Assembly (NCBI RefSeq): GCF_030012605.2
Contig: NZ_CP114055.2
Direction: 5' to 3' (one strand)
Source: Bergeyella_A cardium
GTDB lineage: Bacteria; Bacteroidota; Bacteroidia; Flavobacteriales; Weeksellaceae
DNA length: 64,000 nucleotides
Below, piece by piece: positions 1 through 8,644 of this stretch (the first letter of the stretch is position 1; the number at the start of each line of letters is the position of its first letter). Under the pieces are notes generated by a model. That model was not told the DNA's origin and did not search any database. It was given only the letters and a program-made list of their open reading frames with translations. The position numbers were made by a program, and so were the translations under genes.

Positions 1-1142
1 AGGACTTGCGAGTAAAATGCTATAGCAATGTCCCAAAAATGTTCTATGAATATGTAGATACAGGTTCCTGGTCTCAATCTACTTATCGAGAAAATGTTAC
101 TGACTTTGATCCAATAAAATTCCGCCAAAAGATTTTAGTGGATATGGACAACCGTACCTTAGAGACGAAACTCCTCGGGCAAACGGTAAAATTCCCTGCA
201 ATGACTGCTCCCGTAGGTTTTATGGGAATGATGTGGGCTGATGGAGAAATCCATATGGCAAGAGCCGCTCAGAAATTCGGCATCCCTTTTACCCTCTCCA
301 CAATGTCTATATGCTCCATAGAAGACCTTGCAGAGGCAGGTATAGAGCCATTCTGGTTTCAGCTGTATGTAATGAGAGACCGAAAGTTTATGAAAGACCT
401 CATCCGCAGAGCAAAAGAAGCAAAATGCTCCGCACTGATGGTTACCGTAGATTTACAAGTATTGGGCAACAGACACAGAGATATTAAAAACGGACTCTCT
501 GCACCTCCTAAATTTACCATCCCGAACCTCATCAACCTTTCTACAAAAATCCCTTGGGGACTTCGCTATCTTAAAAACAGAAGATGGACATTTAGAAACA
601 TCGCTGGGCACGCAGAGAATGTAAGCGACCTCTCCTCTCTCTCTTCTTGGACTAAGGAGCAGTTTGACCCATCCCTCAGCTGGGAAGACATCGCAGAGAT
701 AAAAGAGCTCTGGGGAGGACCACTTATCTTAAAAGGAATTATGCTCCCAGAAGATGCCGAGCAAGCCGTGAAATACGGAGCAGACTCCATCATCGTGTCT
801 AACCACGGTGGTCGCCAGATGGACGATACCGTTTCCACAATAAAAGCCCTCCCAGATATCGTGAGCGCTGTGGGTAGCCAAACAGAAGTATGGATAGACT
901 CTGGTTTCTACTCTGGGCAAAATATGCTAAAAGCCTGGGCAATGGGTGCAAGAGGTATAATGCTCGGTAGAGCACCTGTATACGGCTTAGGTGCGTATGG
1001 CGAAGAGGGAGTAACTCGTGCCCTGCAAATCCTCTACGATGAAATGGATACCACTATGGCATTCGCAGGGCATAGAAACATCCAAGATGTAGATAGTAGC
1101 ATATTAGTGCCTGGTACTTATCCTACCCCTATTTATAGATAG
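1..1142 (+). CDS. lldD: FMN-dependent L-lactate dehydrogenase / alpha-hydroxy-acid oxidizing protein, 5' end cut by window
   Basis: Oxidises L-lactate (or another L-2-hydroxy acid) to the keto acid, using FMN and passing electrons to the respiratory chain at the membrane. The protein has the family landmarks in order: the FMN-site block TAPVGFMGMM (about residue 66 of the visible part), FTLSTMSICSIED, WFQLYV, the catalytic-His block VSNHGGRQMDD and the C-terminal GARGIMLGRAPVYG. The reading frame is open to the left edge (codons for D-L precede the TTG at position 6), so the true start lies upstream and only the first residues are missing. Its stop codon is immediately followed by a heptameric repeat array, then by a hairpin terminator. 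The closest alternative within the family is a glycolate or mandelate oxidase. Confidence 0.9.
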   Translation, partial: DLRVKCYSNVPKMFYEYVDTGSWSQSTYRENVTDFDPIKFRQKILVDMDNRTLETKLLGQTVKFPAMTAPVGFMGMMWADGEIHMARAAQKFGIPFTLSTMSICSIEDLAEAGIEPFWFQLYVMRDRKFMKDLIRRAKEAKCSALMVTVDLQVLGNRHRDIKNGLSAPPKFTIPNLINLSTKIPWGLRYLKNRRWTFRNIAGHAENVSDLSSLSSWTKEQFDPSLSWEDIAEIKELWGGPLILKGIMLPEDAEQAVKYGADSIIVSNHGGRQMDDTVSTIKALPDIVSAVGSQTEVWIDSGFYSGQNMLKAWAMGARGIMLGRAPVYGLGAYGEEGVTRALQILYDEMDTTMAFAGHRNIQDVDSSILVPGTYPTPIYR

Positions 1143-1186
1143 GCAGTAGGCTTTGTGCAGCAGGCAATAAGTTTTAGGCGTTAAGC
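1138..1186. repeat. Heptameric repeat array at the lldD 3' end
   Basis: Starting at the lldD stop codon the sequence can be cut into successive 7-base words of the form nGCnnnn (GGCAGTA, GGCTTTG, TGCAGCA, GGCAATA, AGTTTTA, GGCGTTA, AGCAAAA). Similar words occur at about 14450-14610, 24565-24625, 28240-28320, 43320-43355 and 55255-55280. No function is known from the sequence; it may be a short tandemly repeated (STRR-like) element. Confidence 0.55.
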
Positions 1187-1224
1187 AAAAAAGTTTCCAT
1201 TATTGATTTAATGGAAACTTTTTT
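1187..1224. terminator. Hairpin terminator after lldD
   Basis: A 14-bp perfect inverted repeat AAAAAAGTTTCCAT ... ATGGAAACTTTTTT with a 10-base loop ends in a T run on the plus strand. It lies about 45 bases after the lldD stop and is the only terminator candidate for that gene. Confidence 0.8.
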
Positions 1225-1440
1225 ATTGCTTACTGAATAAATTTAATCTTGTATGGGGAGGAACTTAGGATATGAGACATTTAACAAAACAAGTTTCCAA
1301 CATTTAAAATTCCCTAAAAAAACATTTCAAAAAAACATTCACAAACCACTGCTTATTAACTACAAAACAGAAAACGAACTATAAAAGCATTTGATAGAAC
1401 ATTTAACAAATCACAATTATTTTCCCTTATAAAACCCAAC
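1225..1440. other. AT-rich intergenic stretch between lldD and eno
   Basis: Together with the heptamer array and the two hairpins this completes the gap between two convergent genes. It is very AT-rich, contains no open frame of note, no RNA gene I recognise and no clear promoter. It simply separates the two terminators. Confidence 0.5.
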
Positions 1441-1441
1441 T

Positions 1442-1470
1442 AAAAAAGCCTCGCTCATACGCGAGGCTTT
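1442..1470 (-). terminator. Terminator of eno
   Basis: A 10-bp inverted repeat AAAGCCTCGC / GCGAGGCTTT with a 6-base loop. Read on the minus strand it is followed by a T run, as expected for a Rho-independent terminator just downstream of the leftward eno gene. Confidence 0.85.
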
Positions 1471-1503
1471 CTAATAATAATTTAAAAATTTAAAAAAATG
1501 AAA

Positions 1504-2796
1504 CTATCTTTTCACTTTAAAGGCATCAAGACCTGGGAATACAGCGGTATCTCCGAGTGCTTCTTCTATTCTTAGGAGTTGGTTGTATTTCGCCATTCGG
1601 TCTGAACGAGAAGCCGAACCTGTTTTGATTTGTCCACAATTGCACGCCACAGCGAGGTCTGCTATGGTAGCATCTTCGGTTTCACCAGAGCGGTGAGACA
1701 TTACTGAAGTATATCTATTGTTCTGCGCCATCTGAACCGCATCTAAGGTCTCGGTAAGCGAACCGATTTGGTTTACTTTTACAAGGATTGAATTGGCTAC
1801 ACCTTCTTTTATCCCTCTAGAAAGTCGCTCTACATTGGTTACAAAGAGGTCATCTCCTACGAGCTGTACTCTGCTACCGATTTTATCGGTGAGGAGCTTC
1901 CAGCCCTGCCAGTCATCCTCGTGCATACCGTCTTCTATTGAGATGATAGGGTATTTATTGGTAAGCTCAGCGAGGTAATCCACTTGCTCTTCACGGCTTC
2001 TATGGGCACCTTTATCGCCTTCAAACTTTCTATAATCGTAGATTCCGTCTTTGTAGAACTCGGAGGAAGCGCAATCAAGGGCAAACATAAAATCGTCCCC
2101 AGGTTTGTAGCCTGCCTTTTCCACTGCTTTTAGCAGGGTATCGAGGGCATCTTCTGTACCGTCAAAAGTTGGAGCAAAGCCTCCTTCATCTCCCACCGCA
2201 GTGGAGAGACCTCTAGCTTTCAGGATAGATTTCAGGCTATGGAACACCTCAGTACCTTTTCTCAATGCGTGGGAGAAAGAATCTGCCTTCACTGGCATAA
2301 TCATAAACTCCTGGAAAGCGATAGGTGCATCGGAGTGTGAGCCTCCATTAATCACATTCATCATCGGTACAGGGAGGGTTTTAGCATTTACCCCACCGAT
2401 GTATTTATAGAGCGGGAGTTTTAGCTCTGCTGCTGCTGCTTTTGCTACTGCGAGAGAGACTCCGAGAATAGCATTTGCTCCGAGGTTTCCCTTGTTTGGA
2501 GTAGCATCTAATTCAATCATAATACTGTCGATAAGGTTCTGCTCAAAAACAGAAATCCCCACAATTTCTGGGGCTATTACCTCTCGTACATTTTCTACGG
2601 CTTTCAGTACGCCTTTGCCGAGGTACTCGTTACCGCCATCTCTTAGTTCTACAGCTTCGTGCTCGCCAGTAGACGCCCCTGATGGTACGGCAGCTCTACC
2701 CATTGCACCACTTTCGGTAAACACATCTACTTCCACAGTAGGGTTACCTCTGGAATCTAAAATCTGTCTTGCTTCAATAAATGAAATATAACTCAT
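1504..2796 (-). CDS. eno: Enolase (phosphopyruvate hydratase)
   Basis: Interconverts 2-phosphoglycerate and phosphoenolpyruvate in glycolysis and gluconeogenesis; cytoplasmic, Mg-dependent, homodimer or octamer. The 430-residue length is normal and all signatures are present: ARQILDSRGNPTVEVDV at the N-terminus, the catalytic-Glu block VGDEGGFAPT (about residue 205), metal ligands in SIEDGMHEDDW and LVGDDLFVTN, the catalytic Lys in ILVKVNQIGSLTET and the enolase signature around SHRSGETEDATIAD. The start ATG is supported by the standard N-terminus (MSYISFIEARQ) and by a -7 promoter element 22 bases upstream. It is transcribed alone. Confidence 0.98.
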   Translation of the reverse strand: MSYISFIEARQILDSRGNPTVEVDVFTESGAMGRAAVPSGASTGEHEAVELRDGGNEYLGKGVLKAVENVREVIAPEIVGISVFEQNLIDSIMIELDATPNKGNLGANAILGVSLAVAKAAAAELKLPLYKYIGGVNAKTLPVPMMNVINGGSHSDAPIAFQEFMIMPVKADSFSHALRKGTEVFHSLKSILKARGLSTAVGDEGGFAPTFDGTEDALDTLLKAVEKAGYKPGDDFMFALDCASSEFYKDGIYDYRKFEGDKGAHRSREEQVDYLAELTNKYPIISIEDGMHEDDWQGWKLLTDKIGSRVQLVGDDLFVTNVERLSRGIKEGVANSILVKVNQIGSLTETLDAVQMAQNNRYTSVMSHRSGETEDATIADLAVACNCGQIKTGSASRSDRMAKYNQLLRIEEALGDTAVFPGLDAFKVKR

Positions 2797-2818
2797 AGTA
2801 TTTGATTTTTACTGCTCA

Positions 2819-2826
2819 CAAATTTA
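2819..2826 (-). promoter_or_regulatory. Candidate -7 element of eno
   Basis: Minus-strand TAAATTTG matches the Bacteroidota -7 consensus TAnnTTTG, 22 bases before the eno ATG. I do not see a clear -33 TTG at the expected spacing. Confidence 0.5.
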
Positions 2827-2976
2827 AACATTTTAGAGGGCTTAGCCTTCTTTTTTACTTAAAATTTTGAGACATTATCTCTTTTATTAATTAAGATTAC
2901 GCTCTTAAATTATCTACAAAAAAGCAATGCCTTAAATAAAGCACTGCTATTAGGGTTAGAGACCCCAGTAAAGGAA

Positions 2977-2989
2977 GAGGCAATGCCTC
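2977..2989. repeat. Dispersed small palindrome GAGGCAATGCCTC
   Basis: A 13-base palindrome just past the stop of the TonB-receptor pseudogene. Its reverse-complement form recurs inside another intergenic region at 55406-55420. There is no T run, so it is not a standard terminator. Confidence 0.4.
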
Positions 2990-2993
2990 CCTC

Positions 2994-5073
2994 TTAGAAG
3001 TTTGCAGATTCTGGGGTTTCATTTTCCACTTTTTTATCAATATCTGTCTTTTTCCCTCGTGAGAAGTTATAGCTTATACCAAAGCTCAGCATATTTTTAT
3101 TATTGAAAATACGGGTATGTCCCATATAATCTACAAGGCTACCTTCTTGGCTTTTGGTTTTATATTCAGAAGGGGTGCCGATGAAGAGAAGGGCAGCTTT
3201 GAACATCCAGTTTCTATGAGAATAGCCAAGAATAAGGTGGTTCTGGTTCTCATTGGTATTGAGGAATGCTCCTCCGATGGAGTAGACAGGGATATTAAAC
3301 TCGTAATTTAAAAAGAAGTTCTTGTACTGAGAAGAAAGGGTGAAGGTGTTTCCTATAAACTCATTGGTCTTTTTATTACCATTTGCCAGCAGTATGCTCT
3401 CGGAGGTAGGCTTAAGAGCAGTTTTGATGGTAAGGAGCTTTGAGCCCAAAGGCTTGATAGCACCCGAAATCTCTCCACTCAAGATTTGATGATAATCAGC
3501 ATTCTGATAGGTAAGCGCATAGCTATTAAAGCGAGCATCGTATATATACATCTGCTCAATTGCATTATTGATGAAAATATGAGAGAGTGAGGCATTCACA
3601 TCAAGATACTTGGAATTATAGGAATAGGTAAGGCTATTTCTCCAAGTGGTTTTGGATTTAAGGTAAGGATTCCCTGTTTTTATGATATTGGGAACTACAT
3701 TGATAACATTAGAGCTGAGCTGCGCACTGGAAGGCGAACCAGGGAAGATGGAGGAATTAAACCTTAGGCTCTTATGTGCATTCAGTTTATAGTGGAGAAC
3801 GAGCCTTGGGGTAAAAGTCCAGTCATTAAAAGTTTCTTTCTCACTTCGGTTGTGGATGTGCATAAGTCCCGCACCTAATCGGTAAGCGAATTTCTTCCCA
3901 AGCCAGCCACTGAGCTCCGTATGGAAATACTGACTGAAATAATTTACACTGTACTCACTATCCCCTGCAAGATTGCTTAGGTCATTAGAGATATGGTTAT
4001 TAGCAACTTTATAGCCAGAGCTTAGCTTCATCTTCTGAAAGGAATGATGATGGACTACCTCCCCTACAAAAGCGGACTGATTCGTGGTAAGGTACATTCT
4101 GTTATTAAAAATATCTACCCCAGTAGAAGCTACCCACTCTCTCTGGTCCTGGTAGGTTTTATTATTATAGGTAGAGCCTACAAGGTTAAAGATAAGCTCA
4201 TCTTTCTTGCTTAGCTTATTGCTATAATAGAGGTCTAAGGTAGGTTTTAGGTTATGCTGAGAGCTGTAATCATAGATTTTATCCTGCGTAGAAATACTCC
4301 CCTGCTCAAAAGTATTGTCACCATTCCCTTTACTGAAAGCATCCATTCTATTAAAGATGAGTTTTGCCTGAAAAGTCTGCTTATCCGAAGGCACAAAGGT
4401 ATATCTGAAAGCTGCATCTTGGTAGGTATATCCGAAGTGGTCTCTCAGTACTTTGGTAGATTTGTATCGGTCTCCGTGCAGCAGATATTCATAGGTATTA
4501 TCATATCTTCGGTTGTTATAATCTCTAAGGGAAATAACATATTCCAGCCCAAAATCGTGCTTCCCACGCGTATGAGAAAAGTAGGCTGTTGCATTTAAGA
4601 AACCCGTACTGAATGCCCCAAATACATCTGCACCATAGCTGAGCCCCTGCTCGGGATTTCGGGTAATGACATTTACGAGGGTCTCCGCTCTGCCTTCCCA
4701 TCGGGTAGGGACGATATCAAAATACTCTACCTTTACCACATTCTCTGGCTGTACGGACTGCAACTGTGCATCGCTCGCCTCTATCCCATTAATAAGAAAA
4801 AGTACGGTACCTCCTTTTATACTGGCAATCTTGTTAGACAGCGGGGTCGTGCTTCAGCTCTGGAAGCGTTACGAGTAAATCTTTGGAATGCCGAGCGCTT
4901 TTTATCGCGTCTTGGTCAAACGAATACACTGCTTTATCAGCATACTGTTTCTTTCTCTGTGCTTTTAGGAGAACTTCCTGTATCTCCTTAGATGGTAAGG
5001 ACAGGCTATCCTTCTCCTGCCCATAAAATATTCCTGCGCTTAGCAATGATAAAATAACAATAGTTTTCTTCAT
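2994..5073 (-). pseudogene. TonB-dependent outer-membrane receptor interrupted by a one-base frameshift
   Basis: The protein would be an outer-membrane TonB-gated receptor of the OMP_b-brl type: signal peptide MKKTIVILSLLSAGIFYGQ, a short plug segment, then a long beta-barrel ending SFGISYNFSRG. The ATG at 5071-5073 heads the frame; a longer in-frame start at 5130 has no signal peptide. The first frame stops at 4834 after LPELKHDPAV. The remainder continues one base out of phase, with SNKIASIKGG and LFLINGIEA readable across the joint in the second frame. The whole interval is 2080 bases (693 codons plus one), fitting a single extra base, most simply in the GGGG run at 4843-4846, which would restore D-P-L-S-N-K. 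Either a young pseudogene or a base-calling error; ligand unknown. Confidence 0.75.
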
Positions 5074-5232
5074 ATAAATAAGTTTATAAAATAAAATTGA
5101 ATTAATAGTATTATTGGCTAATTGGTACATTAAACACCCCCATTGTTACAAAAAAACATCGTAGAATAAATATAAATTATCAGTTAAATAAAAAAGAGTG
5201 CTTGCTTCATTAAGCCAAGCTAAAAGCATAAA

Positions 5233-5263
5233 AAAGCCTCAACAAAAATTGCTGAGACTTTCC
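5233..5263 (-). terminator. Terminator of pdhB
   Basis: Imperfect 13-bp hairpin (AAAGTCTCAGCAA on the minus strand pairing with TTGTTGAGGCTTT, with G-T wobbles) followed by a T run in the leftward direction, 25 bases past the pdhB stop. Confidence 0.75.
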
Positions 5264-5287
5264 TTTGTTTAATATTTAAAATCCTTA

Positions 5288-6271
5288 TTATGCCTTTACA
5301 TAAAGTACCTTTTTTATGGCATCTTTCACGGTTTCCAATTTTGGGAACCACTCTGCGAACAATGCTGCAGAATAAGGCGCAGGCGCATCTGGCGTTGTAA
5401 TTCTCTTAACAGGTGCATCAAGGTAGTCAAATGCCTTTTGCTGTACCATATAAGTAATCTCAGAAGCCACAGAACCGAAAGGCCAAGCCTCTTCCAATAC
5501 AACCAATCTATTGGTTTTCTTCACAGAGTTGAGGATAGTATCATAATCCAATGGGCGTACAGTTCTAAGATCTACTACCTCTACAGAGATACCTTCTTTC
5601 GCTAAATCTTCCGCTGCTTGTAGTGCGAGTTTCATTATCTTACCAAAAGAAACGATGGTTACATCCGTACCCTCTCTCTTTACATCTGCTTTACCAAGTG
5701 GCAGGTAGTATTCCTCTTCTGGGATTTCCATTTTATCGCCATACATCTGCTCAGATTCCATAAAAATTACTGGGTCATTGTCCTGTATAGCAGATTTAAG
5801 CAAGCCTTTTGCATCGTACGGGTTAGAAGGTACTACAACCTTCAGACCTGGGCAGTTGGCATACCAGCTTTCAAGTGCTTGTGAGTGCGTAGCACCGAGC
5901 TGACCAGCAGATGCCGTAGGCCCTCTAAATACGATTGGACAATTCCACTGCCCACCGCTCATCTGGCGGATTTTCGCAGCATTATTAATAATCTGGTCTA
6001 TCCCCACAAGAGAGAAGTTGAAAGTCATAAACTCTACAATAGGTCTGTTACCATTCATCGCTGCACCTACGGAGATACCCGCAAAACCGAGCTCAGCAAT
6101 AGGAGAGTCTATTACTCTCTTAGGTCCAAACTCATCAAGCATACCTTTGGAAGCCTTATAAGCTCCGTTATACTCTGCTACTTCTTCTCCAATAAGGTAA
6201 ATGGATTCATCTTTACGCATTTCCTCGCTCATTGCTTGAGCAATCACTTCACGGAAAGTATATTCTGCCAT
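5288..6271 (-). CDS. pdhB: Pyruvate dehydrogenase E1 component, beta subunit
   Basis: Beta chain of the thiamine-diphosphate E1 enzyme that decarboxylates pyruvate for acetyl-CoA formation. At 327 residues it has the family length. It shows the N-terminal block YTFREVIAQAMSEEM, the TPP-contact region GEEVAEYNGAYKASKG (about residues 28-43), DSPIAELGFAGISVGAAMNG, the central GPTASAGQLGATHSQ and the C-terminal transketolase domain with VVDLRTVRPLD and EEAWPFGSVASEI. The alpha subunit and E2 are not adjacent here. A pyruvate rather than branched-chain substrate is inferred from overall resemblance. Single-gene unit with its own promoter element and terminator. Confidence 0.93.
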   Translation of the reverse strand: MAEYTFREVIAQAMSEEMRKDESIYLIGEEVAEYNGAYKASKGMLDEFGPKRVIDSPIAELGFAGISVGAAMNGNRPIVEFMTFNFSLVGIDQIINNAAKIRQMSGGQWNCPIVFRGPTASAGQLGATHSQALESWYANCPGLKVVVPSNPYDAKGLLKSAIQDNDPVIFMESEQMYGDKMEIPEEEYYLPLGKADVKREGTDVTIVSFGKIMKLALQAAEDLAKEGISVEVVDLRTVRPLDYDTILNSVKKTNRLVVLEEAWPFGSVASEITYMVQQKAFDYLDAPVKRITTPDAPAPYSAALFAEWFPKLETVKDAIKKVLYVKA

Positions 6272-6293
6272 AATTTTCTTAAAATTTTAGGGA

Positions 6294-6301
6294 CAAAAGT
6301 A
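6294..6301 (-). promoter_or_regulatory. Candidate -7 element of pdhB
   Basis: Minus-strand TACTTTTG, a full match to TAnnTTTG, 23 bases upstream of the pdhB ATG. Confidence 0.5.
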
Positions 6302-6344
6302 ATGATTTTATATTTAATGGTAAGTCTTAAGACGAAAAATAAAT

Positions 6345-6761
6345 TTATCGCTCTGCTACCAAATACTCCACAGCCAGTGAATACCCCCTAAGACCAAATC
6401 CAGAGAGCAAAGCATCGGTATAAGCTGCGGTTACAGACTTCTGCCGAAACTCCTCTCGCTGATAGATATTACTGATATGCACTTCTACTTTGGGTTTAGA
6501 GATATTTTTAAGGCAATCGGCAATCGCATAAGAATAATGAGTAAAAGCTCCAGCATTAATCACCAAAGCATCAAAATCCTCAGATTGTAGTCGGTTGATT
6601 AGCTCCCCCTCTACATTAGACTGAAAATAGAGAATCTCGTGCTGTGGAAACTCGTCTTTCAGCTGTGCGAGGTAGTCCTCCATAGTCGTACTGCCATATA
6701 TTTCGGGCTCTCTTTTACCCAAAAGATTAAGGTTTGCACCATTTGCGATGAGTATTTTCAT
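6345..6761 (-). CDS. aroQ: 3-dehydroquinate dehydratase, type II
   Basis: Dehydrates 3-dehydroquinate to 3-dehydroshikimate in the shikimate pathway; a small cytoplasmic dodecamer. The 138-residue chain carries the type II landmarks: IANGANLNLLGKREPEIYG with the essential Arg/Tyr, FQSNVEGELINRLQ, LVINAGAFTHYSYAIADCL, the catalytic-His segment VEVHISNIYQREEFR and the C-terminal GFGLRGYSLAVEYL. Its ATG overlaps the stop of the upstream gene by one base (TAATG), so translation is probably coupled. Confidence 0.96.
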   Translation of the reverse strand: MKILIANGANLNLLGKREPEIYGSTTMEDYLAQLKDEFPQHEILYFQSNVEGELINRLQSEDFDALVINAGAFTHYSYAIADCLKNISKPKVEVHISNIYQREEFRQKSVTAAYTDALLSGFGLRGYSLAVEYLVAER

Positions 6762-7156
6762 TATTTAGATATTTCGTTATACAAATTTTCTATAAAACTA
6801 TGAGCCGTTTCATTGCTCTTCTTAATCTGCTGAAGGGTCGTTGGTAAATACCAGCCTTTTCCCTTTACAGAGAGGTTTTCGCAATAGGCTAATACCTCTA
6901 CCTCGCAGCAGTCCGTAAACCAAATCCATTCATTTTTTATGCTTTCAGGAGTAGTTTTAGGACTGCCTATTACCTCTACCAATGCGATCACTTTAGCTCC
7001 ATGGCGCACGAGTACCCTATCTCCTTTTTGAATTTTATAAAATTCTGCAATGGGCTTTCCACTGCACCCAATAAGGTTTTGAGACAGTATATTCCTGATT
7101 TCCTCTACTCCCCAATTCATCTTATTGGGATGAAGCTGTATATGCCAGTAATTCAT
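6761..7156 (-). CDS. Small EVE/PUA-like domain protein
   Basis: 131 residues with the opening NYWHIQLHPNKMNWG, a middle IQKGDRVLVRHGAKVIALVEVIG and WIWFTDCCEVEVLAYCENL. The order Tyr-Trp start, KGD turn and valine-rich strand resembles EVE/PUA-like barrel domains that bind modified nucleobases, but the match is from general shape and I am not certain. It has no signal peptide or membrane segment. It is the first gene of a two-gene unit with aroQ (one-base overlap) and has its own promoter element. Function unknown; a nucleic-acid-binding role is only an inference from fold. Confidence 0.6.
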   Translation of the reverse strand: MNYWHIQLHPNKMNWGVEEIRNILSQNLIGCSGKPIAEFYKIQKGDRVLVRHGAKVIALVEVIGSPKTTPESIKNEWIWFTDCCEVEVLAYCENLSVKGKGWYLPTTLQQIKKSNETAHSFIENLYNEISK

Positions 7157-7189
7157 TTATTCGATAAAAAATTTATCATACTCAACTCG

Positions 7190-7197
7190 CAAATTTA
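7190..7197 (-). promoter_or_regulatory. Candidate -7 element for the EVE-like gene and aroQ
   Basis: Minus-strand TAAATTTG, a full match to TAnnTTTG, 33 bases upstream of the ATG at 7156. Confidence 0.45.
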
Positions 7198-7314
7198 GGA
7201 AAGATTATTTTTAGCATTAGATAATAAAGAATACTATTTTTAAACAAAAAAATTATTCAGATAAAATACTAAACTTATACAAATTCTGTTAATGGATTTA
7301 TAAATTCAGATATA

Positions 7315-7743
7315 ATGAAAAAGGTAATGATAAGCCTTGCTATGTTTTTTATGGCACAATTATTTCATAGCCAAGCATGGAATGGCGCAGGAGACCAAAA
7401 AGCACAAGCAGGTTTCAGTGCCTGGGGTAATGGAGTAGGAATTACGGGAACTTATGATTATGGCTTGTCCGACCTTATTTCCGTAGGTGGAGGTCTTAAT
7501 CTCTACTTTGATAATAAGAAAGATAACGATTTTTTTATTTTCGGGAGAGTAAATTTCCACCTTCAAGATGCACTCCAACTTTCTGACCAATTAGATATTT
7601 ATCCTGGTGCAGATATAGGTGTATTGGGTAATTCTTTCGGTTTAGGTGTACATTTAGGCGTGAGGTATTACTTCACTGAGAAATTTGGAGCCTTTGCCGA
7701 AATAGGAAATAACGGAAGCATAGGCGTTTCCATTAACTTATAG
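7315..7743 (+). CDS. Small outer-membrane beta-barrel protein (DUF6646-like)
   Basis: 142 residues: a signal peptide (MKKVMISLAMFFMAQLFHSQA) followed by alternating hydrophobic/polar strands rich in Gly and aromatic residues, e.g. GVGITGTYDYGLSDLISVGGGL, ending in LGVRYYFTEKFGAFAEIGN and a terminal GVSINL. This pattern is that of a small outer-membrane barrel, and the layout resembles the DUF6646 family of Weeksellaceae as I remember it. The role is unknown. It is followed after 24 bases by another secreted barrel-like gene on the same strand, so the two are likely cotranscribed. Confidence 0.75.
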   Translation: MKKVMISLAMFFMAQLFHSQAWNGAGDQKAQAGFSAWGNGVGITGTYDYGLSDLISVGGGLNLYFDNKKDNDFFIFGRVNFHLQDALQLSDQLDIYPGADIGVLGNSFGLGVHLGVRYYFTEKFGAFAEIGNNGSIGVSINL

Positions 7744-7767
7744 AAAATTTTTAAAAAATTATAAATT

Positions 7768-8241
7768 ATGAAAAAAAACATTTTTGCAGTAGCTATCGCG
7801 CTATTCGGGATGCTAAGCATCTCTAATGTACAGGCACAGTCTTACAGAACTTCTTTGGGGCTTAATATAGACTTGGGAGATGGAGGTACATATGTAGGGC
7901 CACAAGTAAAACACTTCTTTAATAAAAACAGTGCTCTTGATGGTCAGCTCCTCTTCGGTAAGGGTATCTCTGCATCTATTGGAGTAAACTATACCTATAA
8001 CGAGCCTATACCTGGTGCAAGAGGTCTGGCTTGGTATGTGGGTATCGGACCTAATATTTCTTTTCCAAAAGGTGGAGGCAATGCATTATTCGCTCTTAGA
8101 CCGCAAGTGGGCTTAGAATTTAAAATCCCAAGTGCTCCTCTTGCAATGCACTTTGACTGGAAACCTTTGTGGAACCTTTCGCAAGAATCTAACTTCATTG
8201 CAGGAAGATTTAGCATAGGGTTTAAATATGCTTTTAAATAA
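7768..8241 (+). CDS. Secreted outer-membrane beta-barrel-like protein
   Basis: 157 residues with a signal peptide (cleavage probably after NVQA, before QSYRT) and a barrel-like remainder: GPQVKHFF, SIGVNYTYNE, LAWYVGIGPNISFP, FALRPQVGLEFKIP and a C-terminal FSIGFKYAFK ending in Phe-Lys. It resembles small flavobacterial outer-membrane proteins annotated only as hypothetical. It shares orientation and a 24-base gap with the preceding barrel gene, and a convergent hairpin terminator follows. Function not recognised. Confidence 0.75.
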   Translation: MKKNIFAVAIALFGMLSISNVQAQSYRTSLGLNIDLGDGGTYVGPQVKHFFNKNSALDGQLLFGKGISASIGVNYTYNEPIPGARGLAWYVGIGPNISFPKGGGNALFALRPQVGLEFKIPSAPLAMHFDWKPLWNLSQESNFIAGRFSIGFKYAFK

Positions 8242-8265
8242 CTTTTTACTTTTAACATTAAATCA

Positions 8266-8296
8266 AAACACCGCTTTAAAATTTAAAGCGGTGTTT
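8266..8296. terminator. Bidirectional terminator between the barrel genes and yajC
   Basis: Nearly perfect inverted repeat AAACACCGCTTTAAA / TTTAAAGCGGTGTTT around a single central A, with A and T runs on the outside, lying between convergent genes. It can serve both strands. Confidence 0.85.
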
Positions 8297-8301
8297 ATTT
8301 T

Positions 8302-8631
8302 TTATTTTTTCTTTTCAGCTTTTGGATCTGCTTCTGGGAATCTCGCGAGTGTATATTCTCTGGATATGGCAGCCTTTTCAAATTTCAGCTTTCCAGAAAG
8401 GGTTTCTATCACTACACCATCTTCCTGTATCTGGGCTATTCTCCCGTGGAGCCCTGAGGTGGTAACCACTCTACTCCCTACTTTTAATGACTCTTGGAAG
8501 GTTTTCTCCTGCTTCTGCTTTTTCATCTGTGGGCGAATCATCACAAAATACATAAAAGCGATAAACGCTACAAAAAGGAAAATCATCTGTGCTCCGCCTC
8601 CCGCTGGCTGTGCTTGTAATATAGATAACAT
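8302..8631 (-). CDS. yajC: Preprotein translocase accessory subunit YajC
   Basis: Single-span inner-membrane partner of SecDF-YidC in protein export. 109 residues: one membrane segment (MIFLFVAFIAFMYFVMIRP, about residues 16-34), then the typical QMKKQKQ patch and the soluble domain KVGSRVVTTSGLHGRIAQI with a Lys-rich tail. Third gene of the leftward nusB - DUF1573 - yajC unit, a grouping common in Flavobacteriia. Confidence 0.95.
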   Translation of the reverse strand: MLSILQAQPAGGGAQMIFLFVAFIAFMYFVMIRPQMKKQKQEKTFQESLKVGSRVVTTSGLHGRIAQIQEDGVVIETLSGKLKFEKAAISREYTLARFPEADPKAEKKK

Positions 8632-8644
8632 TTTTATTTAATAT

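Noticed and set aside
6..8. TTG as start of the lactate dehydrogenase gene
   Set aside because: The frame is open to the window edge and family members have additional N-terminal residues; the gene is simply cut.
5885..6391. 168-codon frame opposite pdhB
   Set aside because: Antisense to a well-conserved gene, with no domain or signal.
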